Shown: positions 33,864 to 42,445, numbered from the stretch's first letter. The stretch is 64,000 bases of DNA from a virus (IMGVR_UViG_3300027741_000030:51656-115655); one strand, 5' to 3'. A program made the numbers and translations. Notes: a model not told the origin generated them from the sequence alone.

Positions 33864-36514
33864 TGGCAAGCTATTATGCAGATAATCCAGGAAATGCAAA
33901 TTTTTTATTTCCTGATTTACAAAAAAATACAAATGAAGCTGCAGCTGCCGCATCTAAAACATCACCAGGTTCATATGAAGTAAAGCTAAAACTTCCTCTA
34001 ACAAGAGCTGCAAAAGTTTTTTCTTTTTGGTTTAATTATTTATATGAAAATCCAGAAACAAAAATTGTTACAGAAGGCCCAAGATCACCGACAGTTCAAT
34101 ATGGATTTGATGTTCCAAATTTAACAAAATCAGTTCTTAACTTAACATTAACTGCAGGATTTAAATCTTACGGTGTTAAATTTGAAATAGATCCAACTAG
34201 TGTTCAAGAAGATATTGTAATATATGAAAGTCTTACGGGAGCATTTGGTGGAGAACAATATATAGTGTATGTAGGAACATCTACAAATGTAACCATTAAT
34301 ACATCAGATTTTGCACCTAGATGGGTTTTAGTTAGAACTAGAGATAAATGGCTAACAGCTAATCACTCAGATTCAACCGCTGGTCCAGTAACTCCTAAAA
34401 ATGCTGATCCAGATACCTCTACTCCGCCATCTGCACCGCAGTCCGCATCTGTAGCTGGATCTATAGATGCAAATGATAAAAGTGGTTTTAGCGCAAAGCT
34501 CACAGCTTCTTGGACGGCAAACTCGGATAATAATACTTCAGGGTATGTGATAAGATGGACAACTCAAAATCCAGCAACAACAATTAGTCCTTTATGGGAA
34601 TATGGGCAGGTTGATGGTAAAGCAACCACAACCTTTGACATAACTGGTTTAATTCCAAACACACTTTACTATTGGCAAGTAACAGCAAAGAGTCCTTACA
34701 ATGCTTTGACATGGGTAGGCTCTCAATCTGGAACAGTAGGTCCAATTGTAGATGCAAATGCTCCAGCAGATGCTTTTGCACAATTAAGATCAATTATTTC
34801 AATAGGCGGAAAAACAGCAGACCTGTTTAAAATAGGAACAGGAATATCTCAATCTATAAATACATCTACAACAATAACACCATCACAAACTTCAGGTAAT
34901 TATAGTGGAATAATTCTTAATAAATCAACAACAAATTTCGGACACAACTACTGGCTAAATACAGGGCAATTCAGAGTAGGCAGTGCAACAAACTTTTTAT
35001 ATTGGGACGGATCAGATTTATATACAACAGGTAAAATAAATGCAACTGGTGGCTCTTTTAGCGGAGATGTTCAAATATCAACAGGATCTTTGTATGCTGG
35101 AACACAACCAAATACTGGTGCAAGAGTAAGATTAAATAGCGCAGGTTTATTTGCATATGACACAAACAATAATCAAACAGTTGCAATTACTCAAGCTGAT
35201 GGAAAATTAGATGCAAGGCAAGGTTCTATTGCAGGTTGGACTATAAATGTAGCGTCTGGACAAACATATGGAACTATATCTCGAAACGCAACAATATTTG
35301 ACAGCAATGGTAATATAACTTTAGGAGATATAACAGGAACTCTTCCTTCAATTGTAAGGATGAGTGCAACAGATTCAACATACAGACTTTGGGTAGGATC
35401 TCAATCTGCATCAGCTGCAGCATTTAAAGTAGATTTAAATGGAAAGCTTTATGCAACAGGAGCGGTAATTGATGGAAGCGCATCGATTTCTGGAACAGTT
35501 ACAATAGGTGGAACCACTGCGTCAACAGTTGTTTCAAATGCATCAACAGCAGTATCTACTGCAAACACTGCATCTTCTAGTGCAAGCACCGCATTGGCTA
35601 ACGCACAAGCAGCTGCAACAGAAGCAAATACAGCTAAAGTTTCTGCAGCAGCTGCAAAAGCTATTGCAGATGCAGCACTTCCATCAACAAGCTTTAATGG
35701 TGATGCAATTGCTTCAAGAATTAATAGTCCAACAACAACTACAACAATTGATGGTGGAAAATTAACCACTGGAACAGTTAGGGCCAATGCTGTTGTTTCA
35801 GATTTTATTTCAGCATTTTCTATAAATGCAGATAATATTACTACTGGAACACTAACTGGTAGAGATATATCAATTGCTGGTGATTCAAATACAAATAGAT
35901 TTAGAACTTCTTATAATAGAAATACTCCAGTTAGCTTGTCAACTGTAAGCTCATTGGGAATAAACGCCATAGCAATGATTAGCGTTAATACTTCTGGTGT
36001 AGTAAGTCACTGGTATCCTTTTTTAGATGCGGAATCAGATATTGGAACTACAACTTATAAATGGAGATATATTAGATCTAATAATGGAACTATTCAAACT
36101 TCTGATATAAGAAAAAAAACAAATATAACAGACTCAGATCTTGGGTTAAATTTTATAAATTTATTAAGGCCAGTAAAATATAATAATAAATATGACCCAC
36201 AAATTCCAGAGGTAAATGAAAATAATCAACCTATATTAGATGAAAATGGAAATAGAGTCATCAAGCCTGGTCATGGATACACTGGGTCTAGGTATCATTA
36301 TGGACTTATAGCTCAAGAAGTAAAATCAACATTAGATCAAGTAGGAATCGGAGATAGTTTTTCTGGATGGACTCTTGATAATTTAGAAGATCCTGATTCA
36401 TATCAGGGTTTATCTTATGATAAATTTATTGCTCCAATGATTAAGTCTATACAAGAGCTATCAGATATGGTAGAATCGTTACAACAAGAAGTAAATACAC
36501 TGAAAGGTATATAA
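33863..36514 (+). CDS. Tail fibre with fibronectin domain and S74 chaperone
   Basis: This 883-residue protein starts at GTG 33863. After an N-terminal beta domain (KVFSFWFNYLYENPETKIVTEGP) there is a fibronectin-III repeat at about 190-295 (PSAPQSASVAGSI...SGYVIRWTTQNPATT...NTLYYWQVTAKSP). Then come beta-helix-like fibre segments and an Ala/Thr coiled region near 565-600. The C-terminus is a peptidase S74 chaperone with S747-D-x-x-x-K752, then GLNFINLLRPVKY and HYGLIAQEVKSTLDQ. Self-cleavage would remove about 137 residues. The chaperone is clearly homologous to that of the fibre at 8899, though the fibre shafts differ. Confidence 0.85.
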   Translation: MASYYADNPGNANFLFPDLQKNTNEAAAAASKTSPGSYEVKLKLPLTRAAKVFSFWFNYLYENPETKIVTEGPRSPTVQYGFDVPNLTKSVLNLTLTAGFKSYGVKFEIDPTSVQEDIVIYESLTGAFGGEQYIVYVGTSTNVTINTSDFAPRWVLVRTRDKWLTANHSDSTAGPVTPKNADPDTSTPPSAPQSASVAGSIDANDKSGFSAKLTASWTANSDNNTSGYVIRWTTQNPATTISPLWEYGQVDGKATTTFDITGLIPNTLYYWQVTAKSPYNALTWVGSQSGTVGPIVDANAPADAFAQLRSIISIGGKTADLFKIGTGISQSINTSTTITPSQTSGNYSGIILNKSTTNFGHNYWLNTGQFRVGSATNFLYWDGSDLYTTGKINATGGSFSGDVQISTGSLYAGTQPNTGARVRLNSAGLFAYDTNNNQTVAITQADGKLDARQGSIAGWTINVASGQTYGTISRNATIFDSNGNITLGDITGTLPSIVRMSATDSTYRLWVGSQSASAAAFKVDLNGKLYATGAVIDGSASISGTVTIGGTTASTVVSNASTAVSTANTASSSASTALANAQAAATEANTAKVSAAAAKAIADAALPSTSFNGDAIASRINSPTTTTTIDGGKLTTGTVRANAVVSDFISAFSINADNITTGTLTGRDISIAGDSNTNRFRTSYNRNTPVSLSTVSSLGINAIAMISVNTSGVVSHWYPFLDAESDIGTTTYKWRYIRSNNGTIQTSDIRKKTNITDSDLGLNFINLLRPVKYNNKYDPQIPEVNENNQPILDENGNRVIKPGHGYTGSRYHYGLIAQEVKSTLDQVGIGDSFSGWTLDNLEDPDSYQGLSYDKFIAPMIKSIQELSDMVESLQQEVNTLKGI

Positions 36515-36669
36515 TGGATAAAGCAGAATTGGTAATACAGGCATTGCAGCAAAGAATTGGCGAAGTTGTCTCACAATATGAGACTCATATTGCAGTTCTA
36601 CGTGCAGAAATTACACAATTAGTAGAACAAATTAAAAATCAGGAAGCTACACCAGAAACACAGGAGTAA
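36514..36669 (+). CDS. Small coiled-coil protein
   Basis: This 51-residue ORF starts ATG at 36514, overlapping the previous stop by one base. The sequence is a single amphipathic helix with heptads (LVIQALQQRIGEVVSQYETH, then AVLRAEITQLVEQIKNQ) and a polar end. The stop at 36667-36669 is two bases before the next ATG. It could be a fibre chaperone or a short structural linker; no family is assigned. Confidence 0.65.
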   Translation: MDKAELVIQALQQRIGEVVSQYETHIAVLRAEITQLVEQIKNQEATPETQE

Positions 36670-36671
36670 AA

Positions 36672-37106
36672 ATGGCAGACTTAAAATCAAAGAATATCAA
36701 TGCTGGTGACCCAGTAACGGCGGAGCTTATTAATAACATTATATTAGATTTAAATGAAATTAATAAAGGCTCTACAATTTCTACGATTACTCTTGCAAAC
36801 ACAACTGCATCAGGATCATCTACAACCGTATCCAGCACAGTTCAGGCTGTTGGCCCACAGATAGTATCGATGTCTGGAGGATCAACTGTTACTGAAAGAG
36901 AGTTTAAATTTGCTAAGCCATTTGCAGAAGCTCCAAAATGTTGGGTTCAAATTTATACAGAGGGTCTAGATCAACCAACATTTGCACAGTCTCAAGTTTT
37001 CACACAGGTAACTTTAGTTACAACAACATCTGCAAAGGTAAAGTTTAGAACATCAACTTCAACTAAATTAAAGGTTGTTCTTTTTGCTACAGGAGTTTTA
37101 GCCTAA
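36672..37106 (+). CDS. Hypothetical tail-module protein
   Basis: In this 144-residue protein, a helix near the N-terminus (NAGDPVTAELINNIILDLNEIN) is followed by a Thr/Ser-rich beta region with alternating hydrophobic residues (FTQVTLVTTTSAKVKFRTSTSTKLKVVLFATGVLA). This resembles small fibre-end or H-type-lectin-like domains. It ends the late tail operon; a promoter with a terminator-like hairpin follows. The start has a good site (CAGGAGTAAAA). Confidence 0.5.
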   Translation: MADLKSKNINAGDPVTAELINNIILDLNEINKGSTISTITLANTTASGSSTTVSSTVQAVGPQIVSMSGGSTVTEREFKFAKPFAEAPKCWVQIYTEGLDQPTFAQSQVFTQVTLVTTTSAKVKFRTSTSTKLKVVLFATGVLA

Positions 37107-37110
37107 ACTA

Positions 37111-37138
37111 TTGACAAGTCATAACCATATGTTACAAT
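37111..37138 (+). promoter_or_regulatory. Strong promoter for early/replication genes
   Basis: TTGACA (37111-37116), a 16-base spacer and TGTTACAAT (37130-37138) form the best -35/-10 pair in the window. It precedes the phosphoesterase gene and the replication block. The hairpin described next lies right at the predicted transcript start (about 37145). Confidence 0.7.
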
Positions 37139-37150
37139 TACTGTAACATC

Positions 37151-37175
37151 AAAGTCACGTACCCGTGACTTTTTT
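37151..37175 (+). terminator. Terminator-like hairpin in leader of 37192
   Basis: A 9-bp stem AAAGTCACG / CGTGACTTT (37151-37159 with 37164-37172), a TACC loop and a continuing T-run end just before the ribosome site for the ATG at 37192. It can terminate the upstream late operon. Because it also sits 10-30 bases downstream of the promoter start point, it could act as an attenuator or as a 5'-end stabilising hairpin. Confidence 0.6.
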
Positions 37176-37191
37176 CGCATAAAGGTAAATA

Positions 37192-37992
37192 ATGAGTAAC
37201 GATTTAAAGTGGATGCTATCATCCGACCAGCAGTTTCCATATCAGGATGATAAGATGATCGCCCTATGGTTTAAAGTAATGAAATGGTTTAAGCCAGATG
37301 TTGTTGACTACCTGGGAGACACTGACGATCAGGCATGCTATAGTAAGTACACAGAAGGTCGTTCTGCAGAGTTTATGCAACTTCACAAAGATGACAGTCG
37401 TGATTTAATTGTTCCAATGATGAGGCATGAAGCAAAGGGTGCTAGAGATTTCTACGCCAAAACACGAGAGATGCTTCCAGATGCACAGCTATTCTCAGCG
37501 CTTGGAAATCACGACATTAGAATTTTTGATTATATAGACAAAAAACTTCCAGACTATGCAAATGAAGTAACACCAGAAGCACTCTGGTCTTTGGACTCAT
37601 TGGGATACGATTACATATATTACGATGAACTCCCTAAACTTCGTTTTGGAGATATACATGTACACCATGGACTTTCAATTGCAACAACTGGATCTGCAAG
37701 AAAAGATATGGAAGACATGCAGATATCTTTAATTAGAGGACACTCTCACAGAATTGCATCGCATATGGTAACATATGAGCTTAGAAACAATGGTCAAGGA
37801 GAAACACTTCGTGGCTATGAGATTGGTCACATGTGTGACGAAAAAGGTCCAGGAATGAAGTACACACAACATCATGATTGGCAAAAAGGATTTGCAGTAG
37901 CGCATATTGTAAATGATTATCCTCATATTCAAATGATCCATGTGTCGCCAGACTATAGCTGTGTAGTGGATGGAAAGTTTTTTACACTATAA
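37192..37992 (+). CDS. Calcineurin-like metallophosphoesterase
   Basis: This 266-residue protein shows the motifs of a binuclear metallophosphoesterase: an Asp in SSDQQFPYQDD (about 10-20), D-Y-L-GDTDD (about 38-45), GNHD (about 104-107), HVHHG and RGHSHR (about 180-185). The usual DxH at the first site reads D-Q here, which may reduce or change metal choice. Such enzymes in phages cleave phosphodiesters or nucleotides; the substrate here cannot be read. It is the first gene after a strong promoter and begins the replication module. The next gene overlaps its stop by one base. Confidence 0.75.
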   Translation: MSNDLKWMLSSDQQFPYQDDKMIALWFKVMKWFKPDVVDYLGDTDDQACYSKYTEGRSAEFMQLHKDDSRDLIVPMMRHEAKGARDFYAKTREMLPDAQLFSALGNHDIRIFDYIDKKLPDYANEVTPEALWSLDSLGYDYIYYDELPKLRFGDIHVHHGLSIATTGSARKDMEDMQISLIRGHSHRIASHMVTYELRNNGQGETLRGYEIGHMCDEKGPGMKYTQHHDWQKGFAVAHIVNDYPHIQMIHVSPDYSCVVDGKFFTL

Positions 37993-38177
37993 TGTGGTGC
38001 GGTAAATGTGGTGGAAGAGTTTTTGTAGATAGAGTATTTTCACAAAAACTACATATGGAATTATTCTGTATCATGTGCGGCAAACGCTGGATGTGCAATA
38101 AAGAAACGAGTGCTTTCGGAAAATGGCTGGATCAAAAAGAAACGGCAAATCAAAAAACTTACGGTATTTCTTCTTAA
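37992..38177 (+). CDS. Small zinc-ribbon protein
   Basis: This 61-residue protein has two Cys pairs, C3-x2-C6 and C26-x2-C29 (with C34 after), typical of a zinc ribbon. It lacks other recognisable features. It overlaps the preceding gene by one base and the next gene by 55 bases, so the three are probably co-translated. The function is unknown; it may be a nucleic-acid or protein adaptor. Confidence 0.55.
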   Translation: MWCGKCGGRVFVDRVFSQKLHMELFCIMCGKRWMCNKETSAFGKWLDQKETANQKTYGISS

Positions 38178-38608
38178 ACGAAAAAGTACATAAAGTTTTA
38201 AGGTCATCCAGATCAAAAGATGAATTGGTTGCCTGGTGCTATCCAGACAGAAAGCGTGTAATGTATTCTTATTCGCAGGTAAAGAAATATATGGAAAACG
38301 CATACACAATTGTTGAAGTTTCTAGTATGTTAAATAAGCATAGAGTAACCATACAAGATTATATTTTAGAGGGTAAGGTTATGACGCCAGCCAAAATATA
38401 TCCAATAGGTGAGCCAGACAGTAAGTCTTGGTCAAAATATATGTTTAATGAAAAAAATATATTTGACATACACGAACATATATTAGATTCAGGACACTCA
38501 GGAGAACTTCCATCTAAAGCAGAATTAAAGGGGCTTCTCAAAAATAACTTTATATTGTATACTAAAACAGAAGAAGGAAAATTTATTCCAGTGTGGAAGG
38601 CGGAATAG
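38123..38608 (+). CDS. MerR/excisionase-like DNA-binding protein
   Basis: In this 161-residue protein, residues about 58-80 (AYTIVEVSSMLNKHRVTIQDYI) form a helix-turn-helix of the MerR/excisionase style, followed by a wing-like part (EGKVMTPAKIYPIGE) and a helical region (IFDIHEHILDSG). The basic N-terminus (AGSKRNGKSKNLRY) could contact DNA. The gene begins inside the zinc-ribbon gene (55-base overlap). It may regulate early transcription or replication; this is inference. Confidence 0.55.
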   Translation: MAGSKRNGKSKNLRYFFLNEKVHKVLRSSRSKDELVAWCYPDRKRVMYSYSQVKKYMENAYTIVEVSSMLNKHRVTIQDYILEGKVMTPAKIYPIGEPDSKSWSKYMFNEKNIFDIHEHILDSGHSGELPSKAELKGLLKNNFILYTKTEEGKFIPVWKAE

Positions 38609-38718
38609 TGGCAAGTAATAGAATCGTGATCTGTACAGAATGTTCAAAAGAGCTAGAAGTCAGATCAGGTTTTGCACACATGACATTATCTAATCATATA
38701 AAGAAGGAGCACAAGTGA
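38608..38718 (+). CDS. 36-residue zinc-finger peptide
   Basis: The GTG start at 38608 overlaps the preceding stop (TAGTG). The peptide reads C-x2-C (ICTECSKEL), then H-x7-H-x4-H (AHMTLSNHIKKEH), a compact C2H2-type finger. Its stop overlaps the GTG of the next gene (GTGA). The chained overlaps on both sides argue that it is real. Confidence 0.6.
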   Translation: MASNRIVICTECSKELEVRSGFAHMTLSNHIKKEHK

Positions 38719-38918
38719 CAACAAGGGTTAAGGTTGACTTATCTTTTACACGAAATCTAGGTAACTATGAAAGCATAAAGATTGGCATAGGTATTGAAGA
38801 TGACGTTAGGCAGGGTGAGACAGTTGATGCTGCAACCGAAAGAGTTTATGCTTTTGTTGAAAGTAAACTGATTCAAAAAACTCAAGAAGTAGAAGAAGAG
38901 TTAAAGAGTGGCAAATAG
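38715..38918 (+). CDS. Hypothetical small protein
   Basis: This 67-residue protein starts GTG. The sequence (VDLSFTRNLGNYESIKIGIGIEDDV...DAATERVYAFVESKL) is a small beta-alpha unit that I remember as a recurrent gene in replication modules of environmental phages, without known function. It overlaps both neighbours, suggesting translational coupling to the helicase genes. Confidence 0.55.
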   Translation: MTTRVKVDLSFTRNLGNYESIKIGIGIEDDVRQGETVDAATERVYAFVESKLIQKTQEVEEELKSGK

Positions 38919-39231
38919 CAAAGAGCCATATATCTTGCTTACAATGTATCAAAATTTATATAAAGATAAATATGGCAAGCCTGTAACCATAAATAAGTTT
39001 CGTGAAAAATGGGCTATGCAAGATGTAATAGATAGTGTAGGATTTGATCGTGCAAAAAAATTGCTAGAGTACTACTTTGGGTTAACAAAAAATGGACACC
39101 CACTTCAGTTTTTCTTTTATAACTTTGACAAAATGGATGAGCTAAAAAAAGAGATTGAAAAAGATAAAGAAAAACGTCGTTTGTTACTGGAAGAAACGAA
39201 GAAAATGGTAGAGCAAGGCGGAATAGAATGA
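38908..39231 (+). CDS. Hypothetical protein, possible helicase loader
   Basis: This 107-residue helical protein starts GTG and ends with a charged coiled stretch (DKMDELKKEIEKDKEKRRLLLEETKKMVEQ). It lies directly before the DnaB-type helicase with an ATGA overlap, the place often held by a loader. There is no ATPase motif, so any loader role would be of the small non-ATPase kind. The call is by position. Confidence 0.45.
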   Translation: MANSKEPYILLTMYQNLYKDKYGKPVTINKFREKWAMQDVIDSVGFDRAKKLLEYYFGLTKNGHPLQFFFYNFDKMDELKKEIEKDKEKRRLLLEETKKMVEQGGIE

Positions 39232-40490
39232 ATACAGAAGCTACATTAATTTCTGCTGTTTGTAAAAACAAAGATATCAGCACACTATTGGCAGATAACG
39301 TAGATGATTTATTTACCTCTCATAAAGACATTTGGGAAGGTCTTAAGTCATACTATTATAAATTTAAAGCTGTTCCAGAGGTAGGAATTCTTCAAGAAAA
39401 GTTTAAAGACTTTGAGCCAGTAGATACAAAAGCAGAGACAGGCTACTACCTAGATACATTAAAGAATGAATTTTTATCTGCAAAACTAAAGAATATACTT
39501 TTAAAAAGTGGGTCTGCATTAAAAGAAGATGCTGCCTCTAGAGTTCTTGAGCAAATGCAAAGCCAGCTAGCTAGCTTAAGTAGATTTACAAACAATGTAC
39601 GAGACTTAGATATTACAGATGCAGATGCAGCAATTAGGCATATGGAGTTGTTACGTGTTAGGTCTGCCGAAATGGGAGGATCTCCAGGCATCAAGACGGG
39701 CTTTGAGGCTATTGATTTAGCATATCCAACAGGTATGGCTCCAGGCCACCTGATTGTTGCTATTGGTTGGCCAGGCCGTGGTAAGACATGGTTTACCTCA
39801 TACCTTGCATGCAAAGCATGGGAGCAAGGATTTAAGCCAATGATTGTTTCTCTTGAAATGTCTCCAGAAAATATGCGTGACCGTATTTACACCATGCTAG
39901 GCTCTGGATTATTTAAGGCTTCTGATTTTTCAAAGGGCAATATTAATATAGATGATTTTCGTTCTTGGTCACAGAAGAAGTTTGAAAATAAGAACAGCTT
40001 TATTTTAATTTCAAATGAAGGAAATACTGAAGTTACTCCAGCAACTATTCAGGGTAAAATAGATCAGCATAAGCCAGACTTAGTTATTCTTGATTACCAC
40101 CAGCTATTTAATGATAACAAGCGAAGCAATTCTGAAGTTGAGCGTAACCGAAATGTTTCTCGTGAATTTAAGATGCTAGCGGTATCTAATAATATTCCAA
40201 TTATTGATATTACAGCAGCAACTGCAGACGATGTTTCAGACCAAGATAACCCACCAATGATGTCTCAAGTTGCCTGGTCAAAGGCAATTGAGTATGATGC
40301 AGACATGGCTATGGCTGTACATAGATACCCAGGTACAAATATGATTGAGATTGTATCACGCAAGAATCGACATGGACACGAGTTTGGTTTATACTTAGAT
40401 TGGGATATCAACAGGGGTATCGTCAAAGAAATTTATGAGAATCCATTCCAAAATAATGAATCACAAACCAATCAAAAGATTTCAAATTAG
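39228..40490 (+). CDS. DnaB-type replicative helicase
   Basis: This 420-residue protein has the N-terminal helical domain (1-120) and then a RecA-fold ATPase: Walker A GWPGRGKT (180-187), the strand PMIVSLEMSPENMRDRI (DnaB motif H1a) and Walker B DLVILDYHQLF (about 285-295). Further motifs are the H4-like S-N-NIPIIDITAA and SRKNRHGHEFGLYLDWD. It is the unwinding motor of the phage replisome, paired with the primase encoded next. It lacks the full-length N-terminal domain of bacterial DnaB but is normal for phage homologues. The C-terminus overlaps the next gene. Confidence 0.85.
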   Translation: MNTEATLISAVCKNKDISTLLADNVDDLFTSHKDIWEGLKSYYYKFKAVPEVGILQEKFKDFEPVDTKAETGYYLDTLKNEFLSAKLKNILLKSGSALKEDAASRVLEQMQSQLASLSRFTNNVRDLDITDADAAIRHMELLRVRSAEMGGSPGIKTGFEAIDLAYPTGMAPGHLIVAIGWPGRGKTWFTSYLACKAWEQGFKPMIVSLEMSPENMRDRIYTMLGSGLFKASDFSKGNINIDDFRSWSQKKFENKNSFILISNEGNTEVTPATIQGKIDQHKPDLVILDYHQLFNDNKRSNSEVERNRNVSREFKMLAVSNNIPIIDITAATADDVSDQDNPPMMSQVAWSKAIEYDADMAMAVHRYPGTNMIEIVSRKNRHGHEFGLYLDWDINRGIVKEIYENPFQNNESQTNQKISN

Positions 40491-40746
40491 AGTTGAATTT
40501 CTAGACGACTCTGATATTATTCGAATTAAGCATCAATACGAAAGTATGCTTACGCATCAGATGAGAGATAAAGGATATCTTAGGGTACTTGACATAGATA
40601 CCAACTTTTCGGTAGAATTTGACGGTACAACATGGGTGTTCTTAATGACACTCTATGGAACATATGTGGGAAAGAAGAAAGCATGGCAATCAGAAGCAAT
40701 TACGCAAGGAAAGCTGATCCCACGCACTACGCTATCTCGCAAGTAA
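40456..40746 (+). CDS. Hypothetical replication-module protein
   Basis: This is a 96-residue protein from ATG 40456; an in-frame ATG at 40435 would add seven residues. It is an alpha/beta protein (KRFQIRVEFLDDSDIIRIKHQYESMLTH, then FSVEFDGTTWVFLMTLYGTYVGKKKAW). Its first part lies within the helicase gene and its last 64 bases overlap the primase start, so it is read in a frame squeezed between two essential genes. That suggests a real, co-evolved product with a replication role. Confidence 0.5.
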   Translation: MNHKPIKRFQIRVEFLDDSDIIRIKHQYESMLTHQMRDKGYLRVLDIDTNFSVEFDGTTWVFLMTLYGTYVGKKKAWQSEAITQGKLIPRTTLSRK

Positions 40747-41675
40747 AAGCAATTGTAAAAGCTTTAGGGCTTCATGAAACTTCAGAAGCAAATAATAATT
40801 TACTTCTATATTGTCCTTTTCATTCCAATAGACATACTGCAAGCTTTAGCATTAGCTGCGAAAATGGAGCATGGCTATGCTATAACCCAGCATGCGGAGA
40901 GTCTGGTAATTTAGTTGAGCTTGTTAAAAGAATACTACACAAAAATGATTTTGAAGCACTAAGGTTTATTGCAGCTAAGCAAAACGAAACTCTAGAAAAT
41001 TTTGATGAACTTCTTGAAGGCATAATAGAAGATAAGCCAGAATTTGAAAAGTTTCCTGAAGAAACTCTTGTAAAGCTTTCTAATGAGTTAGCTTCGACAC
41101 AAGAAGGAAAAGATTATTTTAAGTCTAGAGGCATAGAGCAGCAATCAATTATTGACTTTAATTTAGGCTACTCTAAAAATATGGGAATGGTAACTGTCCC
41201 AGTGCATAGCCCAGACGGAGTTGCTATTGGAATTGTCGGTAGATCAATCGAAGGAAAGTCATTTAAAAATAGTACAAATTTACCTAAAAGCAAAACAATG
41301 TTTAATATACATCGTGCTAAAAAAATTGGCAGCAATGTAATAGTAGTTGAGTCTAGCTTTGATGCGATACGTGTTCACCAGGCTGGATTTCCAAATGTTG
41401 TAGCAACACTTGGAGGATCTTTGTCGTCAGAGCAGCAAAGGCTCCTAAATAAATATTTCAGCACAATCGTTATAATGACTGATGCTGATGAAGCTGGTCG
41501 TGAGCTTGGACTAAGTATTGCAAATAGATTAAATGCAAAAGATATCTTGTGGGCTTCTTATGATTATGGTAAGATATACCCTCATGACGCAAAAGATGTA
41601 GGAGATATGACAGAAGAAGAGATACAGAAATGTATTAAAAATTCTGTATCTCATATTGAATATGTCAGTTGGTAA
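40683..41675 (+). CDS. DnaG-type primase
   Basis: This protein has 330 residues from the ATG at 40683, chosen over an upstream ATG (40632) because it has the purine-rich site AAAGAAGAAAG. Near the N-terminus is a CHC2 zinc finger (CPFHSNRH...C...WLCYNPACGESGNLVELV). Then come a linker helix and a TOPRIM domain with VIVVESSFDAIRVHQAG, VVATLGGSLSS and IVIMTDADEAGRELG (Glu and the DxD-like residues). It synthesises RNA primers. It lacks the C-terminal helicase-binding domain of full DnaG, which may be supplied by the small overlapping protein upstream. Confidence 0.82.
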   Translation: MAIRSNYARKADPTHYAISQVKAIVKALGLHETSEANNNLLLYCPFHSNRHTASFSISCENGAWLCYNPACGESGNLVELVKRILHKNDFEALRFIAAKQNETLENFDELLEGIIEDKPEFEKFPEETLVKLSNELASTQEGKDYFKSRGIEQQSIIDFNLGYSKNMGMVTVPVHSPDGVAIGIVGRSIEGKSFKNSTNLPKSKTMFNIHRAKKIGSNVIVVESSFDAIRVHQAGFPNVVATLGGSLSSEQQRLLNKYFSTIVIMTDADEAGRELGLSIANRLNAKDILWASYDYGKIYPHDAKDVGDMTEEEIQKCIKNSVSHIEYVSW

Positions 41676-41684
41676 TGCTATACT
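41656..41684 (+). promoter_or_regulatory. Promoter for SSB gene
   Basis: TTGAAT (41656-41661), a 17-base spacer and TGCTATACT (41676-41684, extended -10) lie across the end of the primase gene. The short leader starts near 41691 and holds a small hairpin GATGG/CCATC (41694-41710). A strong ribosome site AAGGAG precedes the ATG at 41734. Confidence 0.65.
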
Positions 41685-41733
41685 AATAATACAGATGGAT
41701 CTATACCATCGACTATATAAATAAGGAGATACA

Positions 41734-42405
41734 ATGGGTATCGTTAAAGGACTAAAAGACCTAAATAAGGTTATGGATGCACCGCAACACTCAGGCGGAG
41801 ACGGAGTGAAAGCACGTTGGGCGAAGCTAGAAGATGCAGAAAGCGTAAAGGTTCGTTTTCTTCAAGAGCTTGATCCAGATTCACCAACATACAACGAAAA
41901 AGCTGGACTTGGTTTTATTGCAGTAGAACACACCAATCCAAAAGACTATCGTCGCAAGGCACTTTGCACAATGGAGGATCAAGGCAAATGTTACGGTTGC
42001 GAACAACACAGAAAAGATTACAAGGCAGGATGGAAGGGTCGTTCAAGACTTTACATCAATGTACTAATTGATGATGGAAAAGAAGATCCATATGTTGCAA
42101 TTCTTTCACAGGGTTCAAGCGGAAAAACAATTACGCCAACTTTAATTGAATATGCAGGAGAAATGGGATCAATCACAAATCTAATGTGGCGTGTTAAGCG
42201 TTCAGGAACAAAGACTGATACAAGCTACACAATTATTCCACTTGCAAAAGATGAATCACCATTTGATTCATCATCACTTGAACTGTACGATTTAGAAACA
42301 ACTGCAGTTCGTGATCTACCATACACTGAGCAAGAATCATTCTTCGCTGGTGAAGGCGGACATACAGAAGAAGCTTCTGCATCAAGCAGCAGCGTAGACT
42401 GGTAA
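41734..42405 (+). CDS. Single-stranded DNA-binding protein (gp32-like)
   Basis: In this 223-residue protein, the centre has a zinc-binding pattern C-x10ish-C-x2-C-x2-H (ALCTMEDQGKCYGCEQH, about 77-93), inside an OB-fold-like region (RSRLYINVLIDDGKEDPYVAILSQG). The C-terminus is acidic/Ser-rich and ends SSSSVDW, as expected of the protein-interaction tail of phage SSBs. It follows primase and precedes polymerase and is driven by its own good promoter with a terminator behind it, so it is probably highly expressed. It coats single strands during replication and recombination. Confidence 0.75.
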   Translation: MGIVKGLKDLNKVMDAPQHSGGDGVKARWAKLEDAESVKVRFLQELDPDSPTYNEKAGLGFIAVEHTNPKDYRRKALCTMEDQGKCYGCEQHRKDYKAGWKGRSRLYINVLIDDGKEDPYVAILSQGSSGKTITPTLIEYAGEMGSITNLMWRVKRSGTKTDTSYTIIPLAKDESPFDSSSLELYDLETTAVRDLPYTEQESFFAGEGGHTEEASASSSSVDW

Positions 42406-42417
42406 ATTAAATAGTTA

Positions 42418-42445
42418 GGGGCAGTCTATTGACTGCCCCTATTCT
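42418..42445 (+). terminator. Terminator after SSB gene, overlapping next promoter
   Basis: A 9-bp stem GGGGCAGTC / GACTGCCCC (42418-42426 with 42431-42439) closes a TATT loop, followed by a T-rich tail TATTCTATTT. Its right arm contains the -35 box (TTGACT, 42429-42434) of the next promoter. Confidence 0.8.

Noticed and set aside
35449-35787. Reverse-strand 112-codon frame in the S74 fibre gene
   Set aside because: Complement of Ala/Thr-rich fibre sequence. The forward frame is continuous through it and contains the chaperone domain downstream.
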